Below are positions 58,890-59,929 of a stretch of 64,000 nucleotides of DNA, piece after piece. The stretch lies in NCBI GenBank assembly GCA_030141605.1, contig JAQGDQ010000274.1, positions 237,501 to 301,500 on the forward strand. The letters are read 5' to 3'. Source of the stretch: Tubiluchus corallicola (taxonomy: Eukaryota; Priapulida; Priapulimorpha; Priapulimorphida; Tubiluchidae). The notes under the pieces were generated by a model. The model was not told the origin of the DNA and did not search any database. It was given only the letters and a program-made list of their open reading frames with translations. Numbering within the stretch: the first letter of the stretch is position 1; every line of letters starts with the position of its first letter. The position numbers and the translations under genes are program-made.

Positions 58890-59279
58890 CGACGATGACG
58901 ATGATGGCGATGATAATAAAGATAAGGATACTGTTATTAACAACTTGCTGTACAATACTGATACAATTTTTAGATCAAACATTTTTAAACCGTGGCAAAG
59001 AATTTTATTTACCCATTTTAACTAACCCTTTCTTGTATATAAGCTTACTATGTTCCTGTATAAACTATATATATATATGTTTCTATTTTCCAGCAATTGA
59101 ACTAAGATATAAAAGAGAATTTGACGACTGGCACGAGATTAATGTACTTGTGGAGAACAAGACTGTTGTTGTGGACAATTTAATGTGTGGAAGTAATTAT
59201 CAGTTCACCATGGCTGCCTACAACAGTGTTGGCATGAGTGAAGCAAGTGACGTACTTGCTACCTCTACAATGGGATCCA
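20525..59279 (+). CDS. Dscam: Dscam-like cell adhesion receptor, 26 exons (partial gene)
   Basis: The joined exons encode 1463 codons in the family order Ig1-Ig9, FN1-FN4, Ig10, FN5, with the last FN3 (FN6), transmembrane and cytoplasmic parts not in the window. Dscam proteins are homophilic neuronal surface receptors that act in self-avoidance and axon and dendrite patterning; that role is family knowledge. Family signatures visible: EPPSSVIF and NGTLR in Ig1, RGNTAVLKC in Ig2, TWTLDG in Ig5, PFDGNSP in FN1, TGSQSIKVSW in FN2, PARIVSF in Ig10. Every domain boundary falls at a phase-1 intron, and most domains are split by one internal intron. Ig1, Ig3, Ig4 and Ig5 are single exons. There is one copy of each exon, so no arthropod-style alternative exon arrays are seen. 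Introns run from 101 bp to 3.5 kb and are packed with repeats. The signal-peptide exon is not seen. Confidence 0.93.
20930..21150. mobile_element. Foldback element G, copy 1 (CGTAATGCG repeats)
   Basis: Many direct and inverted CGTAATGCGT/ACGCATTACG words lie between inverted ends (CTACGACTCCGTGTGC and GCACATGGAGTTGTAC). It encodes nothing. A second copy is at 53570-53690. It sits about 80 bp after the Ig1 donor. Confidence 0.7.
21151..21510. other. Intron, no recognisable feature
   Basis: Part of the 3.5-kb intron between Ig1 and Ig2a; nothing specific is seen. Confidence 0.35.
21529..21960 (+). pseudogene. LINE 3' end with short C-terminal frame
   Basis: The frame 21529-21717 ends in a segment (IFDCVQNYITRTKLF) that resembles the last residues of non-LTR RT proteins and matches the fragment at 48640-48800 (IFQCIHDFILRTKRF). 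A T-rich 3' untranslated-like stretch follows to about 21960. It is a truncated copy lying sense in the intron. Confidence 0.55.
21961..23020. other. Intron, AT-rich, no recognisable feature
   Basis: Very AT-rich intronic DNA. No element ends or exon-like frames flanked by splice sites were found; in particular no alternative Ig2 exon is visible. Confidence 0.4.
23020..23190 (+). repeat. Dispersed element I, copy 1
   Basis: It shares TTAAGTAATTAGTAACGTTA, TATCCTGGAATTC, GCTGACTCCC-type and AAGTCGAATTCAG words in the same order with 26010-26165. In this copy the CCAGCCC-TGACTCCCGA segment is tandemly doubled. Class unknown. Confidence 0.6.
23625..24329 (+). repeat. 31-bp minisatellite ending in the Ig2a acceptor
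   Basis: About 22 copies of a unit containing TCTAGTGTTATATC and ATTACAATAATGCATAC. The last unit reads CCAGTGTTAAATCATTACAG and its final AG is the splice acceptor of exon Ig2a. Ordinary units have ATTACAATAA at that point and so lack the AG. Units close to the exon carry CTCCAG instead of CTCTAG. The array therefore contributes the branch-point and acceptor environment of this exon. Confidence 0.95.
24330..24476 (+). CDS. Dscam: Dscam exon: Ig2, first half
   Basis: Phase 1 to phase 1, donor GTGAGT. It encodes the N-terminal half of Ig2: the strongly conserved RGNTAVLKC, then IPTFIKPYIQVDYW with the core Trp. In arthropod Dscam1 this half-domain is the variable exon 4 position; here only one version is seen. 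Confidence 0.9.
24596..24860. mobile_element. Element A, foldback copy
   Basis: Two ~120-bp arms in inverted orientation: the left contains GATGACGATCGTGAAAAGG and GCATTTGTGTACACTTGG, the right contains the reverse (CAAGTGTACACAAATGCG, CCTTTTCACGATCATC). Other copies are at 29038-29420, 45577-45937, 49337-49890 and 61090-61665. No protein is encoded. This copy appears to be two left ends joined head to head. Confidence 0.75.
25086..25235 (+). CDS. Dscam: Dscam exon: Ig2, second half
   Basis: Acceptor TTTCAG, donor GTGAGA, phase 1 at both ends. It encodes FPTGELHIRNV, then DEDVRYSYTCVTKN with the F-strand Cys, ending in GRLRLRG. The pattern follows the constant exon 5 segment of arthropod Dscam (PSGELHIR...YKSYQC). 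Confidence 0.9.
25264..25310 (+). mobile_element. Solo end of a pogo/Tigger-like MITE
   Basis: ACAGTCAACCTCGGGTATAA, followed by GCTCGCTTATAAGG, resembles the terminal region of pogo-type MITEs. No opposite end is seen; the sequence passes into the next minisatellite, which may have started inside the element. Confidence 0.4.
25310..25955. repeat. ~57-bp minisatellite
   Basis: About 11 copies of a unit with GTGTGCTAGATGACTTGTTA, CAGTGTTATTCTAGGTGTCC and TATTTTGTGACTTTT. It starts about 75 bp after the Ig2b donor and does not include the splice site. Confidence 0.93.
26010..26165 (+). repeat. Dispersed element I, copy 2
   Basis: The homologue of 23020-23190, about as long but without the internal tandem doubling (TTAAGTAATTAATTACATTA, CATCCTGGAATTCGACC, GAAGTCGAATTCAG). 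Confidence 0.6.
26390..27145. repeat. Two interleaved inverted repeats (X-Y-X'-Y')
   Basis: Segment X (about 26390-26540, with GACGTATAAAATCAATTAAA) recurs reversed at about 26820-26970. Segment Y (about 26560-26710, with TTGCCATACTTTAG) recurs reversed at about 26990-27145. The order is X, Y, X', Y' rather than a simple hairpin. An AT-rich ATAAGTATAAGT stretch lies between. The 61-codon frame at 26564 is inside Y and is not recognised. Confidence 0.65.
27385..27500 (-). repeat. Dispersed element E, copy 2 (inverted)
   Basis: Reverse complement of the element at 17920-18160: TTAAAAATCATGTCAAACGT, then GCTGTCATCATCACTGGTAA and TTTACAAACATCC. The hammerhead-like core is damaged here (GTGATGA and CAAAAC instead of CTGATGA and GAAAC). 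Confidence 0.6.
27750..28005 (-). repeat. Dispersed element D, copy 1
   Basis: It is the reverse complement of 47980-48260 (AATCTTACTGACAAGATA, GGTAAAATGTTGG, CAAAATGGCTGCG). No protein is visible. Confidence 0.6.
28140..28705 (-). mobile_element. Internally deleted LINE: endonuclease N-terminus joined to 3' UTR
   Basis: On the minus strand a frame begins in NVLQELCKSSDVLLLQET and continues as an APE-type endonuclease: the QET motif, then PEFYGVSPTDF, SLAILWRKSLP, VLINVYFPYE and VGDFSS at the place where LINE endonucleases have GDFN. Immediately after that the frame becomes non-homologous. About 120 bp later comes an AATAAAG signal and an AAATCAAAATC tandem tail near 28140-28170. Most of the endonuclease and the whole RT are missing, so this is not a normal 5' truncation. 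The 5' end stops about 16 bp before the Ig3 acceptor. Confidence 0.75.
28722..29012 (+). CDS. Dscam: Dscam exon: Ig3
   Basis: Phase 1 to phase 1; acceptor TTTCTAG, donor GTAAGA. A second AG two bases downstream is ruled out by phase. It encodes one whole Ig domain: IEIPCAAEG, SYRWYSQ and DDAGGYMCEAKN. In arthropods Ig3 is split and its first half is variable; here it is one exon. Confidence 0.92.
29038..29420 (+). mobile_element. Element A, copy 2
   Basis: Starts ACAGTTCCAGCGATTGATG 26 bp after the Ig3 donor and ends CAACGAAACTGTGAAAAGG. Internal words match the other copies (GTACCAGACAACGCATTTG, AACAGCTAGCTAGAACC, TGTCGCGTGACGG-like). Non-coding. Confidence 0.8.
29421..30239. other. Intron, AT-rich, no recognisable feature
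   Basis: Nothing specific is seen apart from T/A-rich low complexity. Confidence 0.4.
30240..30475. repeat. AT-rich tandem array before Ig4
   Basis: Degenerate repeats of ATTACATATTATTA, TATAGTAATTACATAC and CATAATTACATTATTAC type. The array ends about 10 bp before the Ig4 acceptor (CCCGTAG), so the acceptor has a weak pyrimidine tract (TTTCTACGTTTTCCCG). Confidence 0.8.
30485..30754 (+). CDS. Dscam: Dscam exon: Ig4
   Basis: Phase 1 to phase 1, donor GTAAGA. It encodes ESLKVSLTPSVVEV, VTFTCQASG and WDDRAVYQCFIEN. The C-strand Trp of the Ig core is not present: where the family has a YWLKDG-like segment this protein has YLYKNG, with Leu in place of Trp. Both cysteines remain. Confidence 0.92.
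30885..31180. repeat. ~85-bp tandem repeat, 3.5 copies
   Basis: Unit with TTAAACATTCGCTAAGCATT, GTGGAGAAGGCAACACTTGA and TTAGACTATATGGAGATGTG. Copies are over 90 percent alike by eye, so the duplication is fairly recent. Confidence 0.93.
31383..31682 (+). CDS. Dscam: Dscam exon: Ig5, with a GC donor
   Basis: Phase 1 to phase 1. It encodes VYPGENVSLACESFG, VVTWTLDGES, VHVEDGGVVTCTAANQ and SHAAKMNIYG, a very close match to Dscam Ig5. The donor is GCAAGT rather than GTAAGT; phase and the strong family match at both sides leave no other choice. The tyrosine before the F-strand Cys is Val here (GGVVTC). Confidence 0.93.
31870..32250 (+). repeat. Element F, copy 2 (three repeat units)
   Basis: Matches 15751 and 49972 in its 5' part (AGCGGAGCCACCCTCTAATT, GTGATATATTTTAG). 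It has about three units of the TCAAATAAAGGGCTTCAAAG type, then a unique 3' part (CCACTTTAAAATTGGATTTT, GGCTGTAGCCTATAC). Confidence 0.8.
32505..32615 (+). CDS. Dscam: Dscam exon: Ig6, first half
   Basis: Acceptor TTTTAG, donor GTAGGT, phase 1 at both ends. It encodes APFIKPTANIT, LTVRCRVSGYPIKSITWEK with B-strand Cys and C-strand Trp. It follows the family pattern IVKCPVAGYPI...IHWERDG. Confidence 0.9.
32826..33112. repeat. GAT/GTT trinucleotide microsatellite
   Basis: Blocks of GATGAT alternate with GTTGTT and GGTGAT. The open frames on both strands (poly-Asp, poly-His/Gln, poly-Ile/Asn) are repeat artefacts. It lies in the Ig6 intron. Confidence 0.95.
33113..33960. other. Intron with short hairpin and GTACCG-rich stretch
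   Basis: A 9-bp perfect stem TCCCGGGAT / ATCCCGGGA (33295-33303, 33317-33325) with a TAT-repeat loop is present. Positions 33495-33575 are rich in TACGGTAC and ATACCGTA words in both orientations. The rest shows nothing specific. Confidence 0.55.
33960..34350 (+). mobile_element. Element C end, abutting the Ig6b acceptor
   Basis: Homologous to the right half of 19875-20470 and to 38150-38575. Its right end GTCTTCCTTTACAC is within 16 bp of the exon and supplies the pyrimidine tract of the Ig6b 3' splice site. Confidence 0.75.
34365..34526 (+). CDS. Dscam: Dscam exon: Ig6, second half
   Basis: Acceptor TTTCTTTGCAG, donor GTAAAG, phase 1 at both ends. It encodes PLPSNHRHHV, LSDGELIIEDV and DNGYYACVAKS with the F-strand Cys. 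The upstream pyrimidine tract is the end of a dispersed element. Confidence 0.92.
34600..35225 (+). mobile_element. Element B, copy (~620 bp)
   Basis: Starts with two tandem copies of its head (GTCACTCAGTATGTTGGGTT near 34605 and 34672). It matches 46205-46800 and 52375-53070 through to AACATTGACATAAG-like and CTTCCCAGAAGG-like words. Non-coding. Confidence 0.75.
35325..35403. repeat. 24-bp tandem repeat, ~3 copies
   Basis: Unit GACAATAGATAATAGAGATA plus TCTT. Short and nearly perfect. Confidence 0.9.
35404..35835. other. Intron, no recognisable feature
   Basis: Short minus-strand frames exist (35467-35700) but no family is recognised and no splice context supports them. Confidence 0.35.
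35836..36222 (+). mobile_element. Dispersed element H, copy 1
   Basis: Shares CTGTCCAAAATATACATTTT, GCGCGTCAAGCACGTTTG, GATGTCACGAA, CACTGCAGTTCA and GGCGCC with 57725-58068 in the same order and spacing. Non-coding. Ends 175 bp before the Ig7a acceptor. Confidence 0.75.
36398..36500 (+). CDS. Dscam: Dscam exon: Ig7, first half
   Basis: Acceptor TTCACAG, donor GTAAGT. It starts in phase 1 and ends in phase 2. It encodes PPRINAFEFP, LLEGLRAMVMCGISKGDQPITIK; the core Trp is the first residue after the next junction. In arthropods the whole Ig7 is variable exon 9; here a single version is split in two. Confidence 0.9.
36850..37065. repeat. ~85-bp direct repeat, two to three copies
   Basis: Words AATACCTAATTAGTGCAAAA, TTTATTGCGTCAATTTC and TTTTCTACTAGTTTGC recur at about 85-90 bp spacing. 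AT-rich, no coding. Confidence 0.75.
37095..37225 (+). ncRNA. Element E, copy 3, with a hammerhead-like core
   Basis: CTGATGA (37142-37148), then a 4-bp stem GACA/TGTC around a loop, then GAAAC, are the two conserved boxes of a hammerhead ribozyme in the right order. A flanking pair AATTTAC before and GTAAATT after could make stem I, and CTTG/CAAG after GAAAC could make stem III. Stem lengths and the cleavage triplet are not convincing, and the other two copies have damaged cores. It could also be just a conserved element end. Confidence 0.25.
37550..37725 (+). CDS. Dscam: Dscam exon: Ig7, second half
   Basis: Acceptor GTTTTTAG, donor GTAAGT; phase 2 to phase 1. It encodes WQKDGKPIDRN with the C-strand Trp, then PTHNGNYTCIASNPAGTSRY with the F-strand Cys. 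Several other AGs upstream are excluded by phase. Confidence 0.92.
37726..38150. other. Intron, no recognisable feature
   Basis: Nothing specific. The short frame at 37893 has no splice context and no family match. Confidence 0.35.
38150..38575 (+). mobile_element. Element C end, copy 3
   Basis: Homologous to 33960-34350 and 20095-20470. Right end ATCATGTCTTCCTTCAATAG followed by TTTTTACACAG, again a pyrimidine tract and CAG, but here 157 bp before the real Ig8a acceptor. Confidence 0.75.
38735..38860 (+). CDS. Dscam: Dscam exon: Ig8, first half
   Basis: Acceptor GATTTTAG, donor GTACGT, phase 1 at both ends. It encodes PPSWIIEPQDTDVTLG, AVMNCQTIG and KVTWRKRL, following the family pattern PPRWILEPTD...VTWKK. 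Confidence 0.92.
39032..40497. repeat. 29-bp minisatellite, about 50 copies
   Basis: Unit GTTTGTCGTTTTGTACACTG plus TACAGTAGT. The GTACACTGTACAG part is close to a palindrome. Point variants (ACAGTA, AGAGTA, ACAGCA) are dispersed in blocks that hint at higher-order repeats. The unit has no stop on the minus strand in any frame, so 29-residue repeats stay open for up to 244 codons; this follows from 29 not being divisible by three and is not evidence for a gene. Confidence 0.97.
40500..40553 (+). mobile_element. Fragment of element A before Ig8b
   Basis: CAGCAACTGCGCGTGCGCAC followed by AACGAAACTATAAAAAGGCT is the right end of element A. Only this end is present, between the 29-bp array and the Ig8b acceptor 25 bp downstream. 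Confidence 0.7.
40579..40743 (+). CDS. Dscam: Dscam exon: Ig8, second half
   Basis: Acceptor AATTTCAG, donor GTAAGT, phase 1 at both ends. It encodes EDYTELGMHRVNQFSNGTLVI, SDHGDYLCQASNGVGS with the F-strand Cys, and ends KLVQLTIHG. The last 27 bases of the exon plus the first 16 of the intron are the unit of the tandem array that follows. Confidence 0.93.
40744..41136 (+). repeat. 43-bp array that copies the Ig8b exon end and 5' splice site
   Basis: Nine further copies of the junction unit follow the true donor. Copy junctions are at 40786, 40829, 40872, 40915, 40958, 41001, 41044, 41087 and 41130, each exactly 43 bp apart. Seven keep GTAAGT and two have GTAACT. A five-unit (215-bp) higher-order period is visible: the copy at 40958 repeats the exon's own variant (ATACACG). 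The first intronic codons in frame run GGT AAG TGT GCA CGT TAG, so use of any later donor would bring in a stop. Confidence 0.97.
41640..41787 (+). CDS. Dscam: Dscam exon: Ig9, first half
   Basis: Acceptor GTTGCAG, donor GTATGT; phase 1 to phase 2. It encodes PASFKKDAMELSIRKGQ, VNLVCTATGDLPMGIVW and ends IPSNR, matching the family pattern GEKPIGILW...KNDNRY. Confidence 0.92.
41800..42840. other. Intron, no clear feature
   Basis: AT-rich. A minus-strand stretch near 42190-42420 reads as a weakly LINE-like frame (rich in His, Arg, Leu), but I cannot name a domain. Confidence 0.35.
42850..42922. repeat. TA dinucleotide microsatellite
   Basis: About 36 TA units, flanked on both sides by the inverted words GTGTACATATAAGTG and ATGTACACTG. 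Confidence 0.97.
43241..43421 (+). pseudogene. LINE C-terminal tail fragment
   Basis: The frame SNQVVQIWNSLPAYVDGAP ends at TAA after KSRLYK. It is the plus-strand relative of 14773-14970 (SNRVVSLWNKLPSYV). A frame change lies just upstream, near 43308. Confidence 0.75.
43497..43660. repeat. TA microsatellite passing into a pentanucleotide gradient
   Basis: About 28 TA units to 43553, then ATGTA units, which change stepwise to CACGT, then CACGC, then CAACA units by 43660. The change of unit along the array is gradual. Confidence 0.93.
43717..43865 (+). CDS. Dscam: Dscam exon: Ig9, second half
   Basis: Acceptor CCCTACAG, donor GTAAAT; phase 2 to phase 1. It encodes YVKTETNISGGMESKLHL, DDTGTYTCIATNAHG and IIHLKVL. 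The exon begins GTATGTG, the same bases that begin the preceding intron. Confidence 0.92.
43866..44634. other. Intron with a ~115-bp direct duplication
   Basis: Positions about 44340-44460 and 44475-44600 repeat words such as GATTATAAGTG, AATTTTGATTGC, TGGATC, ACCTTGCACAC and TGGATCCG. The second copy ends 35 bp before the FN1a acceptor. Confidence 0.65.
44635..44766 (+). CDS. Dscam: Dscam exon: FN1, first half
   Basis: Acceptor TTTTCAG, donor GTGAAA, phase 1 at both ends. It encodes PPDRPSKLLV, TIQLSWMAPFDGNSPIVMY and VEYTN, with the core Trp and the PPFDGNSP-like motif typical of Dscam FN1. Confidence 0.93.
44780..45480. repeat. ~30-bp minisatellite (CCTTTAGCAATACAATTGAT)
   Basis: About 23 copies of a unit with CCTTTAGCAATACAATTGAT and TATGAGTTTA. 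Variants such as GAGTGTTTTCC mark a higher-order period of roughly 125-180 bp. It starts about 15 bp after the FN1a donor but does not include it. Confidence 0.95.
45577..45937 (+). mobile_element. Element A, copy 3
   Basis: Full-length by comparison with 29038-29420: starts ACAGTTCCTGCGATTGATG, ends CAACGAAACTGTAAAA. Non-coding. Confidence 0.8.
46205..46800 (+). mobile_element. Element B, copy
   Basis: Starts AAATCACTAAGTATGGTGGG and follows 34600-35225 and 52375-53070 to AGAAGGCTTGACCTTTCC near 46755. Non-coding. Confidence 0.75.
47050..47123 (-). repeat. tRNA-Thr-like sequence, pseudogene or SINE head
   Basis: On the minus strand: AGTAATGGTAAAAGCGTTTG (D-arm/A-box like), an anticodon-loop-like CTTGTAA with TGT, and a B-box TAGTTCAAATCC. 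The anticodon stem does not pair properly, so it is not a working tRNA. Confidence 0.45.
47229..47399 (+). CDS. Dscam: Dscam exon: FN1, second half
   Basis: Acceptor CATTACAG, donor GTAACT, phase 1 at both ends. It encodes LYPAFTYQVRVYAENEIGRS and PSEVVTVTLEEE, with the FN3 tyrosine corner and the A-E/G-x-G-S motif. Confidence 0.92.
47430..47715. repeat. ~12-bp tandem repeat (AACGTTTCATC)
   Basis: Degenerate units of AACGTTTCGTC and AACGTATCATC type. The open frames (VSSTFRQ repeats) are artefacts. It starts about 30 bp after the FN1b donor. Confidence 0.9.
47980..48260 (+). repeat. Dispersed element D, copy 2
   Basis: The inverted counterpart of 27750-28005. Words: CGCAGCCATTTTGACGATAA, TATCTTGTCAGTAAGATT, CATTTTACCAAGTGG. 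Confidence 0.6.
48610..49030 (+). pseudogene. LINE 3' end with C-terminal frame
   Basis: A frame with LLFGKDKFNYVTNYKIFQC and FILRTKRFQ ends at TAG near 48800, followed by a T-rich 3' tail. Same family as 21529-21960. Confidence 0.6.
49122..49192 (+). CDS. Dscam: Dscam exon: FN2, first part
   Basis: Acceptor TTTTGCAG, donor GTAAGT; phase 1 to phase 0. Only 71 nt, encoding PSGRPINVFVQATGSQSIKV and SWL with the core Trp. The TGSQSIKVSW motif is almost identical to known Dscam FN2. Confidence 0.92.
49337..49890 (+). mobile_element. Element A, copy 4, carrying a SINE-like insertion
   Basis: Left part 49337-49398 and right part from 49572 match other copies; the interruption is the insertion described at 49399-49571. 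The right side extends through GTCCGCTGTCCGCTGTCAG and AGTCAATTGATTCTCG, which recur inverted at 61200-61270. Confidence 0.75.
49399..49571 (+). mobile_element. SINE-like insertion with a 10-bp target duplication and GAT tail
   Basis: A 173-bp segment splits element A and is flanked by GTACCAGACA on both sides (49389-49398 and 49572-49581). It ends in a run of GATGAT units, as SINEs with simple tails do. Internal words: GCTGACAAGCCACGGCATAG, CTGCTGCGTTTACCTGTCTA. I see no clear tRNA promoter boxes. Confidence 0.8.
49972..50365 (+). repeat. Element F, copy 3 (three to four repeat units)
   Basis: GCACAGCCACCCTCTAATTT, GCTCGCGCTCGTCTCGAATA, then a few TCAAATAAAAGACCTCAAAC units, then the 3' part CACTTTAGAATTGGATTTTC and CTATACTAGCCTATAGGTTA shared with 31870-32250. 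Confidence 0.8.
50480..50717 (+). CDS. Dscam: Dscam exon: FN2, second part
   Basis: Acceptor CGCTTCAG, donor GTATTC; phase 0 to phase 1. It encodes PPAYSFRNGKLKGYYVGYRL, HELKNLKKFTAYVIVV, FNRRGTGPRSEEVTVKTLED, matching the family pattern GYQIGYRE...LDNLKKFAQY...FNRAGTGP. The donor is weaker than most. Confidence 0.93.
50718..51492. other. Intron, no recognisable feature
   Basis: Nothing specific is seen in this 775-bp intron. Confidence 0.4.
51493..51648 (+). CDS. Dscam: Dscam exon: FN3, first half
   Basis: Acceptor ATTTCAG, donor GTAAAG, phase 1 at both ends. It encodes PSKPPREVRAVPLASQSLMV, EWLPPPFESIHGILQGYKV and TYFPILDE, with the core Trp and the GILQGFRVIY-like motif of Dscam FN3. Confidence 0.93.
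51816..51898. mobile_element. 83-bp pogo/Tigger-like MITE
   Basis: Perfect 10-bp inverted ends ACAGTAAGTC and GACTTACTGT enclose CGTTTAACG repeats, the usual make-up of small pogo-type MITEs. Confidence 0.7.
52245..52339. repeat. TA dinucleotide microsatellite
   Basis: About 47 TA units, the longest pure TA run in the window. Its right edge is 36 bp before the start of element B at 52375. Confidence 0.97.
52375..53070 (+). mobile_element. Element B, copy
   Basis: Starts GAGAGGACAAGTCACTTAGG and ends near AGAAGGCTTGACCTTTCC. It contains an extra internal stretch (about 52470-52690, ending CTACTACTGCTACTACTAG) that the other copies lack, possibly a nested insertion. Confidence 0.7.
53444..53512 (+). 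repeat. tRNA-like sequence (SINE or pseudogene)
   Basis: TAGCTGAGTGGTATGG fits an A-box and AAGTTCGAAACT a B-box, about 50 bp apart. The anticodon arm is not convincing. Confidence 0.35.
53570..53690. mobile_element. Foldback element G, copy 2
   Basis: GCGTAATCTGTAATGCGT and ACGTATTACGCATTAC repeats ending GCGCACATGGAGACGTAGC, as in 20930-21150. Confidence 0.7.
53830..53985 (+). CDS. Dscam: Dscam exon: FN3, second half
   Basis: Acceptor TTCTCACAG, donor GTACGT, phase 1 at both ends. It encodes TMTIYNLRKFTNYSIEVCAY, TRAGEGVKSQPVF and RSLED, matching [23 protein letters not shown] in the family. Confidence 0.93.
54067..54584. mobile_element. Non-autonomous hAT element with 8-bp target duplication
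   Basis: Ends CAGTGGCGG and CCGCCACTG are perfect inverted repeats. The flanks CAAGCGTT (54059-54066) and CAAGCGCT (54585-54592) agree at seven of eight bases, the target size of hAT transposons. No transposase is encoded. Confidence 0.85.
54903..55033 (+). CDS. Dscam: Dscam exon: FN4, first half
   Basis: Acceptor GATTTCAG, donor GTATAA; phase 1 to phase 0. It encodes PSEPAGIKALPVAPTSIIVS, WMPPTYPNGVLTRYTLYRR, ending YNRE. It follows PGPPAGVKA...VSWLPP...NGIIRKYT. The donor has a poor +5/+6 match, and the exon end with its donor forms the unit of the next tandem array. Confidence 0.92.
55034..55440 (+). repeat. 57-bp array that copies the FN4a exon end and 5' splice site
   Basis: After the true donor the motif TATAATAGAGAG/GTATAATA recurs with junctions at 55071, 55128, 55185, 55242, 55298 and 55355, then once more near 55412 with GT changed to AT. 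The first interval is 38 bp and the rest 56-57 bp. In frame the intron reads GTA TAA, so extension to any later donor stops at the second codon. Confidence 0.95.
55845..56926 (+). repeat. 61-bp array with an acceptor-like motif in every unit, ending at the FN4b acceptor
   Basis: About 18 units of CAATGTTCTAGGCCTTGTGT, TGTAAAACTCAACCCAGAGA and ACTGTCTATTTGCCTTCAG. Each unit has a pyrimidine tract ending in CAG. The last, shortened unit ends CTGTCTATTTTTACAG and this is the real acceptor of exon FN4b. Variants recur in blocks of several units. Confidence 0.95.
56927..57080 (+). CDS. Dscam: Dscam exon: FN4, second half
   Basis: Acceptor TTTTTACAG, donor GTATGG; phase 0 to phase 1. It encodes TIRQINLPANVTTYTLKKL, HRHQQYTFWISAWTSVGEG and KPIQQAPNNK. 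The family has [21 protein letters not shown] here. The donor is chosen by phase and is not optimal. Confidence 0.88.
57225..57335. repeat. GAT/GAC trinucleotide microsatellite
   Basis: Interrupted GATGAT and GACGAC units in the intron after FN4b. Open frames on both strands are artefacts. Confidence 0.93.
57559..57673 (+). CDS. Dscam: Dscam exon: Ig10, first half
   Basis: Acceptor TTGTTTAG, donor GTATGT; phase 1 to phase 2. It encodes PARIVSFGRTISTRWKKDVI, LRCETIGHPKPDIKWVY, very close to [20 protein letters not shown]...PCKAVGDPSPAVKW in the family. Confidence 0.93.
57725..58068 (+). mobile_element. Dispersed element H, copy 2, next to the Ig10b acceptor
   Basis: Homologous to 35836-36222 (CTGTCCTGGATATACATTTT, GCGCGTCAAGCACGTTTGCG, GGCGCCGCTGCCAATCTTA). 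It ends about 13 bp before the Ig10b acceptor and occupies most of this 408-bp intron. Confidence 0.8.
58082..58233 (+). CDS. Dscam: Dscam exon: Ig10, second half
   Basis: Acceptor GGTTTCAG, donor GTAAGA; phase 2 to phase 1. It encodes RIHLRKDNSLLLVDV, RQEDSGKYICHVSNSHGSDE and VYELLVR with the F-strand Cys. Confidence 0.92.
58335..58436 (+). CDS. Dscam: Dscam exon: FN5, first half
   Basis: Acceptor TATAATAG, donor GTGGGT, phase 1 at both ends. It encodes PPSKPVIKVVAVTSSSVIVN with the core Trp in VNWNVSD. The preceding intron is only 101 bp, the shortest in the gene. Confidence 0.9.
58583..58650 (+). repeat. tRNA-like sequence
   Basis: TTGGGTTCGAGTCCCAG forms a good T-arm with a perfect B-box, preceded by a weak D-arm (TTAGCATAACA). 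The acceptor stem does not close, so I take it as a tRNA pseudogene or SINE head. A GAT microsatellite follows, as after some SINEs. Confidence 0.4.
58698..58915. repeat. GAT trinucleotide microsatellite
   Basis: About 70 GAT-type units with GGT and GAC interruptions. The methionine- and aspartate-rich plus frames through it are artefacts, although one frame happens to run into exon FN5b. Confidence 0.95.
59094..59279 (+). CDS. Dscam: Dscam exon: FN5, second half (last exon seen)
   Basis: Acceptor ATTTTCCAG, donor GTAAGT, phase 1 at both ends. It encodes IELRYKREFDDWHEINVLV, DNLMCGSNYQFTMAAYNSVG and SEASDVLATSTMGS, following LQYSEDNSEQW...[21 protein letters not shown] in the family. The phase-1 end calls for an FN6 exon further right; none is visible up to 64000. 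Confidence 0.92.
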
Positions 59280-59329
59280 GTAAGTATCATATCAGATCAT
59301 TAGTATTTTGTTTAGTTATGTACTGTCCT

Positions 59330-59790
59330 GTCTGGTGCCCCTACGTTACTCTGCCCTGTCCTGTCCCATCCCATCCCATCCCGTCCTGTCCTGTCTTGTC
59401 CTGTCCTGCCCCGTCCTGCCTGGTCCTCCCCTACATTGCTCTGCCCTGCCCTGTCCTGTCCTGTCCTGTCCCGCCTGGTCCTCCCCTACATTGCTGTACC
59501 CTGTCCTGTCCCGGTCTGCCCTGTCCTGTCCTGTACTGTGCTGCCCTGTCCCGTCTGGTCCTCTTCTACATTGCTCTGCCCTGTCCTGTCCCGTTCTGTC
59601 CTGTCCTGTCCTGTCCTCTGCTGTGCTGAGCAGGGCTGCCCTGTCCTGTCTTGTGGGTCTTGTCCTTTTCTGTTCTGCTATTTATTGTGCTGTGTTGTCC
59701 TGTCCTGTGCAGTCCTGTCATGTCCTGTTCTGTCCCGCTGTGACCTGTTCTGCTTTGTTCTGACCAGCCCCGTATCGTGTCTTGTCCAGT
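59330..59790. repeat. CCTGT pentanucleotide satellite
   Basis: Interrupted CCTGT units with CCCGT, CTGCC and TACATTGCTCTGC blocks, which form a higher-order repeat of about 75-80 bp. All three plus frames stay open (cysteine, leucine, serine, proline-rich) for up to 165 codons; these are artefacts. A TTTTATTTTGTT stretch follows to about 59880. Confidence 0.93.
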
Positions 59791-59929
59791 TCCATCCAGT
59801 CTTATCTTGCCTTGCTTGTTTTGTTTTATTATTTTATTTTATTTTGTTTTGTTTTATTATTTTATTTCATCTTGTTTTACTGCTTTGTTCTATTTCTCAT
59901 CTTACCTTGCAGTGCTGGCAGCTACAGAA

